DNA of 64,000 nt, taken from NCBI GenBank assembly GCA_029582165.1, contig CM055893.1, positions 29,043,679 to 29,107,678 of the forward strand, written 5' to 3'. Positions 42,064-53,673 of the stretch are shown here, in pieces (position 1 is the stretch's first letter; each line of letters begins with the position of its first letter). Both the position numbers and the translations under genes were made by a program. Source of the DNA: Portulaca oleracea. Taxonomy: Eukaryota > Streptophyta > Magnoliopsida > Caryophyllales > Portulacaceae. The notes beneath the pieces are model-generated. The model saw only the letters and a program-made list of their open reading frames with translations. It ran no database searches and was not told where the DNA came from.

Positions 42064-43266
42064 CCAGCTGAATTAGATACTCGAGGACAGCAAGCAGTCA
42101 GGTCTCTAGCAGCACAATACTGCTTGATCCAAGATCCCCTTTACAAGAAATCACCTACGGGCATTAATTTATTATGCATTGATCCTAAGAGCGTCAAGGA
42201 GGTCATGGCCACTATACATGGAGGAGAGTGTGGTCCCCACATGAATGGACGTATGCTGGCAAAGAAGATTCAAAGGGCTGGTTATTATTAGTCTACTATG
42301 GAGGCAGATTACTTAGAGTTCGCCCGAAGGTGTGACAAATGCCAAGAGTATGCCAACCTACAACATCAACCCCCATCATACCTGACTACTTTGACACCTC
42401 CGTGGCCGTTCTCAGTATGGGGTATCGACATCATTGGCAAGATACACCCAACTGGGACAGGAGGACACGAATACATATTGGTCGCCATCGATTACTTCAC
42501 TAAGTGGGTAGAAGCAGCCTCTTTTGCCAAACTCACATCCAAGCAGGTGGCCAAATTCATCCTTGAAAACATCATATGTCGATATGGAGTGCCTCATGAA
42601 ATCATTAGTGACAATGGAAGCCATTTTCGAAAGGAAGTGGAAACTTTGCTCGCCACTTATAAAATTCAGCATCACCGGTCTTCGCCATACCGACCTCAAG
42701 CTAATGGAGCTGTGGAAGCGGCTAATAAGACAGTAGCAGGAATCATCAAGAAAATGGTTGTCACTTACAAATATTGGCCGGATAAATTAGTATTTGCCTT
42801 GTGGGGATATCGAACCTCTATACGAACTACTACAGGTGCAACACCGTACTCTTTGGTGTATGGGATGGAAGCAGTCTTACCAATCGAAGTAGCAATCCCT
42901 TCGTTGCGAATAGTGGCCGAAAGTCAGTTGCCAGAAGCATAATGGGCTAGGGCAAGGTTCGAGGAGTTAATGATGATGGACGAAAGGCGATTGAGGGCGT
43001 TGCATAATGTGCAAGTATACCAAAATAGGATCACTCGTGCTTTTAATAAGAAGGTGAAAGGTCGTTCACTTTAAGTAGGTGATTTGGTGCTTAAGGAGAT
43101 GAGGGCACCTATACAAGATCCAAGGGGAAAGTTTACACCCAATTGGAAGGGTCCTTATATGATTAAGGAAATTTTTCCAGGTGGAGCAGCTCGACTTGCT
43201 ACTATGGATGGAGAAGATATAATTCAGCCCACGAATTTTGATCAACTCAAGCGATACTACGCTTAA
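42064..43266 (+). pseudogene. B2 integrase, broken by stops
   Basis: 42064-42297 covers the zinc-binding half in frame with HGGECGPHMNGRM and a TAG at 42289-42291. Frame 42298-42942 has CDKCQEYANLQHQPPSYLTT and the full D,D,E triad (WGIDIIGK, HEIISDNGSHF, GAVEAANKTVAGI). It ends at TAA 42940 (GAA in others). A further TAA at 43072 (CAA in B3) precedes the C-terminal module 43084-43266 (NWKGPYMIKEIFPGGAARLA). The core is the best preserved integrase in the window. Confidence 0.87.
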
Positions 43267-43500
43267 TATAACCAAGCAACTGGAAAACCAATTTACAGAC
43301 ACTTGGGATGTATTTAATAAATGCTCATGTATATAAGAAAGATAAAGTTTGCAAGAACACAATAATTGCGAATAATATTCCTTCTTTATTAACTAATAAT
43401 GCAAGTACACTGCTTGTAACATAAGAAAATTTAAAAGGCATAATTAAATCAAAGACCATTACGGCAAAGCAGTTCAGTTCCTTCATTTCCATTCCATCTC
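43267..43500. terminator. Convergent 3' ends in B2
   Basis: AT-rich gap between pol and gene 1, aligned with 19505-19739. aataaat and agataaag lie on the plus strand near 43315-43346, and tttatt (minus AATAAA) near 43384. Confidence 0.4.
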
Positions 43501-44958
43501 CTAGTCTTGCTTCACTTTCTCTACTTCGCCAGTGGTCTCGTGGTCAGTCTCCGTGTCTCTAGGATCTGATAGGAGCTTTCTCTTTGTCTTTGGGTTTATA
43601 GGCCCGCCTGATTGGTTTTCGCGCCTCCACTCTCGGACCGAGCCTATCTTTCACCGAGTCTCTCTCACCCAGACAATCCTTCACTGATGTACGGGGACCC
43701 AGCCTTTCCTTTACATGTCTCCTTCTCGCTTCCCCAGCGCGGCGAGACTCAATAGCAGCAATTAGCCATCCGTGGTAGTCAGCATCGACAATATGAGACA
43801 AGCGTATCTTTGGAGGGGCTTTAAGAAATGGACTTCTTTCCCAGTATTTCAACCATGACTCAATTACCGAGCTTCGCAGCTTCAACAGATCAGGAGTCTC
43901 ACACAGGAGCTCAGGGATGTCTTGCTTGCGACCCATCTGGCGCTTCACAAGCGCTGAAAAATAAAAGGTCATGTGCGTCAAGCCGGCGAGACACACATAA
44001 GCATTACGGAAATCATGGGTCACATATTTGGAGATGTGCCACCATTTGATCAACCAAACGATCTCCCGAGATTCCTTCAGGAGTGCAATCCACTCTGTTA
44101 CCGAGCGAAGGTCGGTGTACTTCCTCTTTCTCTGACAATAGTTCACCAACGCCGATGACGTTCGGGGCTCTTCGATGAGACCCAAGTTCTCCATTAACCA
44201 GATTTGTCCAACAGTTAGCCAGGGTTAAATTGCACACCAATTATCCCAAACTAATAAAAAAAAAGGGGCAGAAACCCGCGCGGGTTTTGCAACCAGTACA
44301 GGAAAAAATCAAACAGTGGCAGAAAAGAGGAATGACATACCTGAAGTAGCAACGGGCTCCCTCGAAAGTCGTGTTCTAGATTGGGATCATCCAAGCCCAT
44401 CATGGTTTCCGCTAGCATTATAGGCACGGGATTGTAGACTCGGGACATTTCATCGACGATTTGGATTAAATTCCCCGGTCCGGTTCTTTTGCCGCCGTGA
44501 TCAAAACAAAACTCGCCAAGGAGAAATAATACGAGCGCTTGCACTCGTATCACGGGACTATACTCCAAAGTGTCGGGAGATTGAAAATATTCGACTATGG
44601 TTTGGAAGTGTACCTTTTCGCCGAATATAGCACTTCCGATGACCCGGGACGGAAGACATAACAGCTCCTTGTACTGCTTAGGGATATCCGTTGGCGTAGG
44701 AGGCGATGTCGGTCGAGCAAATTGATTTGTCCCGAGGATTGAGGACCATTCCTCCGGAAGCGGACATTACTCTTTCCACGCAAAGCGGAAGACATGCATC
44801 TTCGGATCCCAGAAAGTCTCCGCCGCGCGGAGAAAGTCATGATTGATCCTCACTTGACGAAGACTCATCAGGCTTGATAACTTGTATCTACCAAGCTCTT
44901 TCTTCTGTTCTTTGGACAAATTGCTCATTCAAGTCGCAAGCTTCTTCTCGAATGCCAT
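43501..44958 (-). pseudogene. Antisense gene 1 of B2 (DUF7745-like)
   Basis: ATG at 44958 (MAFEKKLAT) is followed after nine codons by TGA where B1 has TGG. A second in-frame TAA falls after FRFAWKE. Exon 1 ends at 44341 (CTTCAG|GTATGTC). The rest of exon 1 is open (RVIGSAIFGEKVHFQTIVEY, GEFCFDHGGKRTGPGNLIQI). The intron acceptor is CAA instead of CAG, so splicing as in B1 would fail. Exon 2 (from 44203) has WIALLKESREIVWLIKWWHI and the basic repeats (KERLGPRTSVKDCLGERDSV). The frame ends at 43559, before the KVKQD end conserved in B1. Confidence 0.6.
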
Positions 44959-45330
44959 GAGAGCCGGGAGGATTTCTTTGAGTTTTGGGAGAGTATGTGA
45001 TGAAGACTTTGAAGTGATGATGATTATATGCATAATGTGGGGTATTTATACACCTCCATGCATGATCAAAAATGGAGAAAAAAGAACCAGCAATGATCAC
45101 GTAGCCGTTGCCCTCCATATCCCATGATTTTAGCCCATTTGCAACGGCTAGTTAAAAAAAAGAAGAGAAAAGCGAAGTAAAACCCCCACCGGTTTTTATG
45201 ATCTTAGACCCAGCGCGCCTATCCAAGCCCAGGCCCAAGGCCTGCTGAAGAGAAAACCCGCGCGGGTTTTCTGATGACATGGGCCGCTTCTCCGCGGCAC
45301 GGCCCGCCTGTTTCTCATTGTATTTGGGCC
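44959..45330 (-). promoter_or_regulatory. Promoter region of antisense gene 1 in B2
   Basis: TATAAATA on the minus strand at 45043-45050. Palindromes at about 45178-45197 (decayed) and 45251-45272 (perfect 22 bp, half-site agaaaacccgc). GGCCCA-type motifs between and beyond. Confidence 0.6.
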
Positions 45331-45687
45331 TTGGAATTAATTTGGTCTGTTTGTGTAGTTTTAATGCTTTGGATATTGACCCAATGATGCTCGGTTCCGA
45401 AATTTTTGCTCGAGTTTGCTCTGACACTTAGGTTTTTGTTTTATTTTATTTTATTTTCTTTTTGGGGAAGCGAGATTAAGTTGGGATTAATCCCGTCGTG
45501 TAGAAAATCATTCAGTTATGCATTAATAAAGTCATGCATTCACCGGGTCTTGCATATAAAATCTGAATTAAAATTCATAAAGAGTCTTGCATTAAAATAA
45601 ATAAAATAAATTAAAAAAAAGGGTACAAATCAGTCCTGCATAACGTGAGTTTAAAAATGCATAGAGTCTTGCTTGTCATCGGTTCGA
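45331..45687 (-). other. 3' flank of antisense gene 2 in B2 with repeated decamer
   Basis: AT-rich; (g)agtcttgcat-type decamers near 45545, 45582, 45631 and 45664, in the same order as in B1. Confidence 0.55.
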
Positions 45688-48600
45688 TCACCACAGGGCG
45701 CCCAAATCGCCGCTATCTTCAACCGGGTCGGCACCAGCATGAGAAGTTCCAGCGTTGGAGACACCAGTCGTACCGAAATAGGTATCCCAGGAATAGTAGT
45801 CAGGACTAGGAGCCATCTGCGGAGGCCCAGAAAGGGGAACCTCGGAAGGATGAACGTTCGACGGTGATGATACAGAATGCCCTTGCGAACCGGCCAGCCA
45901 TGAATGATCAGGGACATGCCACTCAACAAAAGGAGTAGGCCATACAGGACCAGCTCCATAACCGAGGGCTGGCCAATCAGAAGAGGAGGGTCCTACTAGC
46001 CAAGAGTGTTGGGGGCAGACCACTCTAGCGTGCCTGTGGGCCATGAAGGACCCATTCCAGGAGTTGGAACTGGCCATCCAGCAGAGTAAGAACCAGAGTC
46101 AAAAGGGGAGACGTCATATGGTGCAGGACGTGAAGTAGCGTCATCCGTAGGGCCTGACCGCCAGGATACCCTATGGATGCACTTGAATCATGGTCCCTCA
46201 CCACAATTTCCCGACCACGACGAGCAGAACGCACTGAAGTCGGAGTGCGGCGAGAATGAGAAGGTCGGTTGGTAGCACTCGACTCTGAAGCATCTTCCAC
46301 CAGTAGGAATGGGGTTGAGTTTCACCACCATACCCAACACTATGATGTGACCCTCCTTGGCCGAGTTGTTCCTCCAAGGACATCTGAGCCATGTCCTCTT
46401 CCATAGGACGGCGACCTTTGCTGCTAGATCTGCCATGATGAGACCCAGATGAATGATGACCCTCGATCATGATGCCTTTGCCACGACCCTCCGGCACAAT
46501 TGATAGGGGAGGAGGAGAGGATCCACCAACCTCTTCCCGAGATCGACCCCGAGAAGTGTATTCCCCTGCCACAGAGCGACGTGGGGGCTCAGTGCGAAGG
46601 ATCCCTGCAGTCGAACGTCGAGGAGGATCTCGAGGAACGGACTCTGCGTCGGCCTGTACATCAGCCCTCTCGGCGGCGTCCCATCGATACCTACCCGAGC
46701 GAGTAAAAACTCGATCAACGTGCTTCAGCATCGTGCTCCACTCCTTGGTCACTTGACGGAAAATATCACATCGTGGCTGGAAAATGATGAGGCTAAGGTT
46801 AGACATGTATAAACGACATAAAGGAGAAGAGAAAGTAACATGAGAACTTACTGGTTTCCGGTCAAACTCTCGGAGTACAGAGCATTGACTACTAGTGTCC
46901 ACCTCTAAGAAATCGCCGATACTTCTTCTCACCGGTTGAGCCTCCGTCTCAGCGACCTTGGTATAAGGCCCGAACTGCAAACCTCACGGTTAGGAATCAG
47001 CCAGAAACATAATGAGAAATCAGAAGGAAAAAGATACCTACCACCCGGGGGGCTAGACGACTTAGATAGCGTTGGAATTTCTCATCAAACTGCTCCTGGG
47101 GAATGTTATGCACAAAGTTGTCAAAGTCTTGGCCGTGAATCCATTCTCCCAGGGTACCAGAAACGACACGCCATGGCTCGAACATATGCTCCGGAGGATC
47201 CAAGGGGATAAGACCGGGGTATCCACCCAAGATTTGCCTCGTGGCTCTCTCCCGCAAATACCATATGAAGCTCGAAGGTCCTTCCATCAGGACACGGAGA
47301 CGAGTATCGTGCTCCACCGGTTGCAAAGGGGTGGGTAATCCACTCAAGTCAAATTCTGCCCATGGATGCCAATTCACGTGGTCCTGCAGGAGAAAGAGAG
47401 TCACTCCAAGGGTAAAAGCAAAATAAATAAGGACGCTAGGTATAAGGACATACAAGAGTGAGGTTATCCAACATGCGACGAATGCGATCAAGGCTACCCG
47501 GCTGGAATTTCTTCCCACGAACAGCCTCGTTAGACCAGCGTTCAGCAGTTGGAATTGTCTTATTCTTTTTGGAGCGAATGCCCAGAGACAGAAGGTACTA
47601 ATATGCCCATGACTGCATTAACATAAAGTCAAAGAAGAATTGAAAGAGTAGCAAAACTACAAAGAGCAGAGTCTCGGAGACATACCTCGAGCACCTTCCA
47701 CAGCGAAGGGCATACTGATGACGAGTATGAGACTCCTGAAGGTAAACCGGATCAGTATCCTGTGAAAGTCGAACGCCGCGGCGAAGCCAGAGGACGAAGT
47801 TCGCGTAAGCCGTCTTTCCCCAGTTCAGGTTCCGGACATTGTTGAAGTCCAGAAGATTCCGAAACCATGTCAAGGTGATATTATCCCCCCGGTTGGTAAA
47901 AATGGTGGTAGAAATGATGTACGCTAGGAAGATGAAGCGGTGTTGATCCACGGGCAAGTTTTGGAAGCTGGTATCGCAGATGGCCGCCTCGAAATGCGCA
48001 TATGAAAGATTGAAAAGGCCCTGTCCTTGGCCCAGACGCGCTGACACTGGACCCAGAAGATCCAAGACCATGGGTGGAATCTCAGCGTCAAAAACCACGT
48101 TACGCCCACCCCACGGAAGACCGGTAATCATAACGAAATCTGTGGGAGTAACTGTCATTTCACCCACAGACAGATAAAAGGAATTGGTGGTGTCCCAAAA
48201 CCTCTCAGCTATGGCGCGGCCTATGACGCGATACGTACGACCCTTCCAAACCTCCAAACATTGCCAGAATGGCATAAGTCCCGCCGCAGTCAGGGTATGT
48301 TCATCGAAATGCCTAGGAATCGAGGCGACTACCTTAAGTGGATTCTTTAAGCCACTAGGGGTTTTCAAGTTGTCCTCCTAAGGACAAATAAAAGGGGCCA
48401 GTTAAAGTTGGGGGCTCGGCTAAATACTTTAGGCATATTTCTTCAGGCCCTAGCTGGACCCAGCACCAACACTGGGCTCATAGCCATGGCCCGTAGGATA
48501 AATAAATTGCAATACAAAAAAAAGAGAAAGAAAAAAATTTATTTGCGGCCCAAATGAGCCGTCCCAAGCAGAACAGAAAACCCGCATGTGTTTTTATGCG

Positions 48601-49070
48601 CTGATGGGCCGCACATCCAGGCCCAACTTCCTTTTGTTAGTCTACGGGCCAGAAAACCCGCGTAGGTTTTCCCTGTCTTAGTGGGCTGATTTTTGGGTCG
48701 AGCATGCATAAGACTCACACTAATTTTTCTCATGGGTCAAGTTTGGTCTGTTTCTCAAGATGGGTTATCATGTGCAAAGCGTAAATAAAAACGAGCCATC
48801 ATGCAAGCATTTTTAACATAATTAAAATCGACAAGACATGAAAAATAAATTCGTGCTTGCTCATTTTTTTTATTAAAATAAGCACAAAAGAGGAGTTTTG
48901 AAAATTACCTTGCCATGAGAACGATAGAACCAAGCATGATTCTAGGGCTGAATAGTAAGGTCCGAAGGGTCGGCATTCGCACCCGGAATAAAGTTGCGAC
49001 GTGAAGACATCTCGTGGGACCATGCCGCCGCATGTGGAAGAGGAGGATTCCTATGACTTCGGGGATGCAT
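45688..49070 (-). pseudogene. Antisense gene 2 of B2: six-exon plant mobile domain gene
   Basis: The only uninterrupted copy. Exons on the minus strand: 49070-48909 (ATG, MHPRSHRNPPLPHAA), 48377-47686 (PMD), 47612-47454, 47383-47042, 46974-46852 and 46776-45688. All introns have GT..AG at positions shared with B1. The PMD exon reads YRVIGRAIAERFWDTTNSFY, VGEMTVTPTDFVMITGLPWG and RFIFLAYIISTTIFTNRGDN. Exon 4 has FEPWRVVSGTLGEWIHGQDF. Exon 6 is Arg/Ser-rich, then low complexity, ending SGDLGALW. A TAG in exon 1 (TGG in B1) and frame changes in exon 6 disable it. PMD proteins are linked to transcription and silencing control in plants; what the transposon copy does is unknown. Confidence 0.78.
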
Positions 49071-49247
49071 CTTCCAAAAAGCTCAAATTATCTTCAAGGA
49101 ACAAATTTTCTAGACAGAGAAAGAGAAGCTAGAGAGATGGTGAAGAGTTGAAGGTGTGAGTCAAAGAGGTGAATGAAACTTGGTATTTATAGAAATGTTG
49201 AGTGAATCTGAACCGCTCGTTTCTAGGACCCGCCTCGAGATGCCAAA
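49071..49247 (-). promoter_or_regulatory. Promoter region of antisense gene 2 in B2, cut by D
   Basis: TATAAATA on the minus strand at 49184-49191, about 115 bases before the ATG as in B1. The palindrome part upstream has been separated by D. Confidence 0.55.
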
Positions 49248-50430
49248 TGTGTTCGCGAGTTTGGTGTGTTTTACAGGAATTAGTGGAGTTATGTCAAAAA
49301 GCATATGGAATTGGACGAAAAATAGCAAAACTCAGAGAAAATAAAAAAAAAAGTTGTAGAAGAAGAAAAGAATGAAGGAAAGACGGCCCAATCTGCCACG
49401 ACCCAATCCCAGTTAGGGCGGAGGAACAAGGCGCAGCCAGCGTTTCTAAAACGCAGCCCGCGCCTTGTCCAGAAGCTTCAGAAGGCGAGAAAGAGCAAAA
49501 CGCAGGTGGCGTTTTTGAGGTGCAACCACCGCCAAGACACGGAGAAGTTTCACTTTTGGGCAAAACGCAGCCAACATTTCCAAAACGCAGGCAGCGTTTT
49601 GTTCCCTAATCTATCGTTTAAACCATGAGTTTTTCTATTAGTTTTCACGCATAGTTTAGAGAGCTTTAAGGGTAGATTTTAGATACTTTCTTTATAGTTA
49701 ATTCACAAACATTGATATTAGATTAGATTGTTGCTTGTGATCGAAGGATACAAAGGAGATCGATTCGGGTGACACGAAGAGATCGATTCCGCCAATTCGA
49801 TTACTTTCATGCTTTCTTGTTCTTGTTTAGATTTCGCAATGTTTACTTATTATGAGTAGCTAATTTCCTTTGTTCGGGGGATAAACTCGATGTCTATTGA
49901 TTGAATTTGAATACAGTCTTGGTGTTAGGTTATCCTTTTATTCGTTTAAACTGCGTGTATTGTATGTCATAGTAATTTGGCAATAGAACGACAGTTTGAG
50001 CCTTTACTTGGTAATAAATTCCTGATAACATGATGACAGTTTGAGTCTTGAATTGGAAGGCGTAGATTGAATAAGTTTAGAAAATAGTTAGACATAATGT
50101 TTAGTTTAATCACTGTAACTCACCTAGAATCGAAAGATCGAAGTGATAAGGTCTAGAAAGATTATAGACCCCGAATTACCTTGTTACCTGCACCAGGATT
50201 GTTGATAATTTGATTGATAGACTAGAGTGGAATCCCCTGAACACTTTTACTTAATTGGTTAAACCCTAAAATTTCTGCTTTCTTAGTTTAGTTTTAGAGA
50301 ACCTTACCACAACCCTGGGATCGACCTAGCATTCTTTGTAGCAAACTAGTTCAGTGCGTGGTTGAACGCAAATCCTTGAGAGAGAACGATATTTTAGGTA
50401 CACAGACACCATATACTTTTAGGTCTGTCA
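49248..50430 (+). repeat. LTR of D (5')
   Basis: Ends are inferred: tgtgttcgcgag after the loss of B2 homology, and ggtctgtca before the primer-site remnant. It contains repeated aaaacgc/gcgtttt inverted motifs at 49497-49515 and 49581-49601 and half-copies nearby. With no second LTR the ends are provisional. Confidence 0.7.
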
Positions 50431-50449
50431 AGTTTTTGTTGCCGGGGAT
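50431..50449 (+). other. Damaged primer-binding site of D
   Basis: agtttttgttgccggggat. Compared with the usual Athila context tttttggcgccgttgccgggg, six bases (ggcgcc) are missing, removing most of the part that pairs with the tRNA-Asp 3' end. Confidence 0.65.
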
Positions 50450-50570
50450 TTGTTCCCCCAACCGCCATTGGACGAACGCGCTCTGGGTGACTAGGTTATT
50501 TACTTTTTGTTATTTTTCTTTAATTCTCTTTATTACGTTTGGTGTTCTTGTTTTTGGCTTTTTCAGGTTT

Positions 50571-51307
50571 ATGCAAAAAGATTTCTCTTTCGAGTACGAT
50601 CCCGAGATCGAACGCACACTTCGAGAGAGAAGGAAAAGAGTAAGACTGGAGAATGAATTTCAAGAAAATCAAGAAACGGACGAAGAAGAGCAAGAATCGG
50701 AATCGGAAAAGGAAGAAGAGATGGGAGAACAGCGACCAATGACGTTCGGGCAATATCCTACTCCCAATGTCACCAACCCACAATCAGCAATCAACGTTCC
50801 TACCATCCAAGCGAATGACTTTGAACTACGTCAATTCTTGATCAACTTGGTGTCAAAGTCACCATTCCATGGATTGGCTAATGAAGATCCAAACCGACAT
50901 CTGCGACTCTTCCGTCAAGCGTGTGACTCTTCCCGTTCTCGTTGGAAGGCAAAGCGTGGGAGTGGCTCGACACACTTCCACCAAATTCAATCACAACGTT
51001 CGATGAACTCGCCAGCACCTTTTTAGCGAAGTATTTTCTTCCAAGCAAGCTCACCAGCCTAAGGAATCAAATTTCAACATTCACGCAAGAGCCGAATGAG
51101 TCACTCTACGATGCTTGGGAAAGATTTAAGGACATTATTCGAAAATGTCCTCAGCACGGATTCGAGCAATGGGTTCTAATCGAATCATTTTACAATGGAG
51201 CAAGTGAGTTAACAAGAGGAAGCATCCTCTCAGCTGTCGGAGGCAATATTTTGGGCAAAACCGTACCGGAAATCTGGACTCTGATCGAGAACCTAGCAAA
51301 CAACTGA
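50571..51307 (+). pseudogene. D gag, N-terminal and capsid part
   Basis: Frame one (open from 50358; first in-frame ATG after the leader at 50571) has a charged N terminus (EEEQESESEKEEEMGEQRPM), the Athila motif PTIQANDFELRQFLINLVSK and LANEDPNRHLRLFRQACD. The reading then shifts; the second frame (50942-51307) has GKAWEWLDTLPPNSITTFDE, NESLYDAWERFKDIIRKCP and SAVGGNILGKTVPEIWTLIE. Compared with related Gag proteins, about 15 residues between these parts are missing, so a deletion with frameshift lies near 50925-50935. It stops at TGA 51305. Confidence 0.82.
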
Positions 51308-51394
51308 CGGCAGTGGTCGGAACCCCGCTGTAGAGTAGGAGCTAAGCAAGATTTTGATGTTATTTCATTATTAACTGCTAAACTTGATTCTTTA

Positions 51395-51745
51395 GTGAAA
51401 AAAATGGACCACCAAGACTCGCCTGCACCCTTGCCTTTATCATGTGATCTCTGTCATTCGACTTATCATGCAACTTCTGCCTGTTCCAAGGAAATAACCT
51501 GTGACGACCAAACCCAACAGATTCACCGTGTTGACGAAAAACCCGACTTAGAAATTTTGGTCAAAAACCTTCTGTCAAACCAGCAAGAACAAGCAGGAAC
51601 CATTAAAAGCCTCCTAGAAAAGATAGAGACTTTGACTCACCTAAACGAAAAGTTGGCCTCCCAAGTGACTTACTCGAACGATTCTTCCACCTCTCTTGCT
51701 GATAACGCATCAGGAGACTGCAGTGCCCTAACCCTTAGGAGTTGA
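51395..51745 (+). pseudogene. D gag C-terminal part with CCHC zinc knuckle
   Basis: The frame carries CDLCHSTYHATSAC, a perfect C-x2-C-x4-H-x4-C nucleocapsid knuckle that would bind element RNA. A coiled-coil-like stretch (LLEKIETLTHLNEKLASQV) follows, then SALTLRS before a stop. The typical Athila L-R-S-G-K continuation is off frame. Confidence 0.78.
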
Positions 51746-51750
51746 AATAA

Positions 51751-52597
51751 TTGGAAGAACCAAGGCGAAAAACACCAGAAAGTACATCAACTGAACCACT
51801 CCCAACTGATAACACTCCTGATAAGGACCCTGAGCCAGAAAAAAAATCACCTATAGAGGAGACCGATAGTGGGAGGAAGAAGAAGCAAAAGAAGCCACCA
51901 GTAGTTAACCAAAGAGTCCATGTACCAGTATCGCCTTACCCCGAGAGGTTAGTTAGTACGAAACATGATAAACACTTTTGGAAGTTTATGGAAATAATAA
52001 AACAACTTCAGGTTACTATCCCGTTCAACGAAGTGTACGCAAATGCCTATTTATGCAAAATTTCTCAAGGAGATCCTCAGTAACAAAAGAAAGTTAGAAG
52101 AACATGAGAATATGGCCCTAAATGACTATTGTAGTGCTGCCATACAGAATAAACTTCCTTCTAAACTTAAAGATCCAGGTAGCTTCACTATTCCCTGCGA
52201 AATTGGTACCTTGCACATTGACTGCACCTTATGCGACCTAGGATCCAGCGTCAATTTGATGCCTTACTCTATGTATAAGAAGTTAGGGATAGGAGAATTG
52301 AAACCTACCACTATTGCACTACAGTTAGCTGACCGATCCATAAAATACCTAGTAGGCGTTCTAGAGGACATACCCACTAAAATAGGGGAGATCTTCGTCC
52401 TTGTAGATTTTGTTATTTTAGAAATAGACGAGGACTCACGAACACCCATCATCCTTGGTAGTCCATTTCTAACCACCTTAGGATGTTGTGTTGATGTTAA
52501 AAATGGAAAAATGACCTTTAATGTGGGAACAGAAAAGATTGAATCCAATCTAAAACATGCCACAAAATTTCCCTCGCTTTCTGATGATTGTAATTGA
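51751..52597 (+). pseudogene. D acidic linker and aspartic protease
   Basis: Frame 51751-52083 holds a Pro/Glu/Lys-rich linker and VPVSPYPERLVSTKHDKHFW. After a frame change at about 52045-52080, frame 52043-52597 carries the protease: LKDPGSFTIPCEIGTLHIDC, the active loop LCDLGSSVNLMPYSMYKKLG and DSRTPIILGSPFLTTLG. D-L-G matches A1's protease and the Athila type. It is closer to a working protein than A1's. Confidence 0.82.
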
Positions 52598-53625
52598 CAG
52601 ATTCTATTGAGGGAATTATCACTAACGCATCCCCTAACGATCGGTCAAGTGATCCACTTGAACTATGTATGCTCAATGATTGCTCAGTGCAGGAAGAAGA
52701 AGATGCCATAGCCGCTTACGCAAGGCTATTGGATACCGCACCTGAGGTAACAAGTGAACCCAAGGAGAAGTACAACCTAACCCATAATTCTGATAGCACG
52801 GAGCCAAAAGCCCGTGAAGTAAAACTGAAACCGCTACCAGATACACTACGATATGAGTTGCTCGGGCCGGATTCCACCTATCCAGTGATTGTGAGTTCAA
52901 CTTTGACAAAAGAAGAAACATCCTCATTACTGAAAGTTTTGCAAACTCACCGAAAGGCAATTGGTTATGTCATTGATGATTTAAAAGGAATCCACCCTTC
53001 CTTCTGCATGCATAGAATTATCCTTGAGGAAGACCATAAACCTTCAGTAGAGCATCAAATGAGACTCAACCCAAATATGAAAGAAGTAGTGAAGAAAGAG
53101 ATACTGAAACTAATCAAGGCAAGGATAATTTATCCCATCTCAGACAGCGAGTGGGTCAGTCCTTTTCATGTAGTCCCCATGAAAGGAGGAATGACTGTAG
53201 TCAAGAATGAGAAAAACGAGTTAATTCCCACCAGGACTGTTACTGGATGGAGGATGTGCATCGACTACAGGAAACTGAACAAGGCTACTAGAATAGATCA
53301 TTTTCCGCTTCCATTTGTAGATCAAATGTTGGAGCGCCTAGCAAAAAATTCCTATTTTTGCTATTTTGATGGATATTCGGGATTCTTTCAAATCCAAATT
53401 CACCGTAAAGACCAAGAAAAGACGACCTTCACCTGTCCCTATATAACCTTTGCCTACAAAAGAATGCCTTTTGGCCTATGCAATGCACCGGCCACTTTTC
53501 AGAGATGTATGATGGCAATCTTTGCTGAATTTATTGAGGATATTGTGGAGGTATTCATGGACAATTTCTCAGTTTACGGGACCTCATTCGACCTTTGCTT
53601 GCAAAATTTGAAGAGGGTACTGTAA
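52594..53625 (+). pseudogene. D reverse transcriptase (Athila lineage), catalytic Asp lost
   Basis: A 343-codon open frame with a connector, then RT: SEWVSPFHVVPMKGGMTVVK, CIDYRKLNKATRIDHFPLPF, YFDGYSGFFQIQIHRKDQEK, RMPFGLCNAPATFQRCMMAI and VEVFMDNFSVYG. Athila RT has F-M-D-D; here the second catalytic Asp is Asn (GAC to AAT-type change), so polymerase activity would be lost although the frame is open. Stop TAA at 53623-53625 interrupts before the thumb; the sense continues (RCEEVNLVLNWEKCHFMVQE). Confidence 0.88.
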
Positions 53626-53673
53626 AGGTGTGAAGAAGTCAACCTAGTTCTAAATTGGGAGAAATGTCACTTT

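Larger units (their letters stand above)
33749..49247 (+). mobile_element. B2: Tat-lineage element with two antisense genes, inserted in the B1 3' LTR
   Basis: Same order as B1, from LTR to the antisense gene 2 promoter. Homology ends at 49247 within the gene 2 upstream region (cgcctcgagatgccaaa), where D begins. The tandem array, polypurine tract and 3' LTR are missing or lie beyond the window. It is less damaged than B1 and best shows the antisense genes uninterrupted. Confidence 0.92.
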
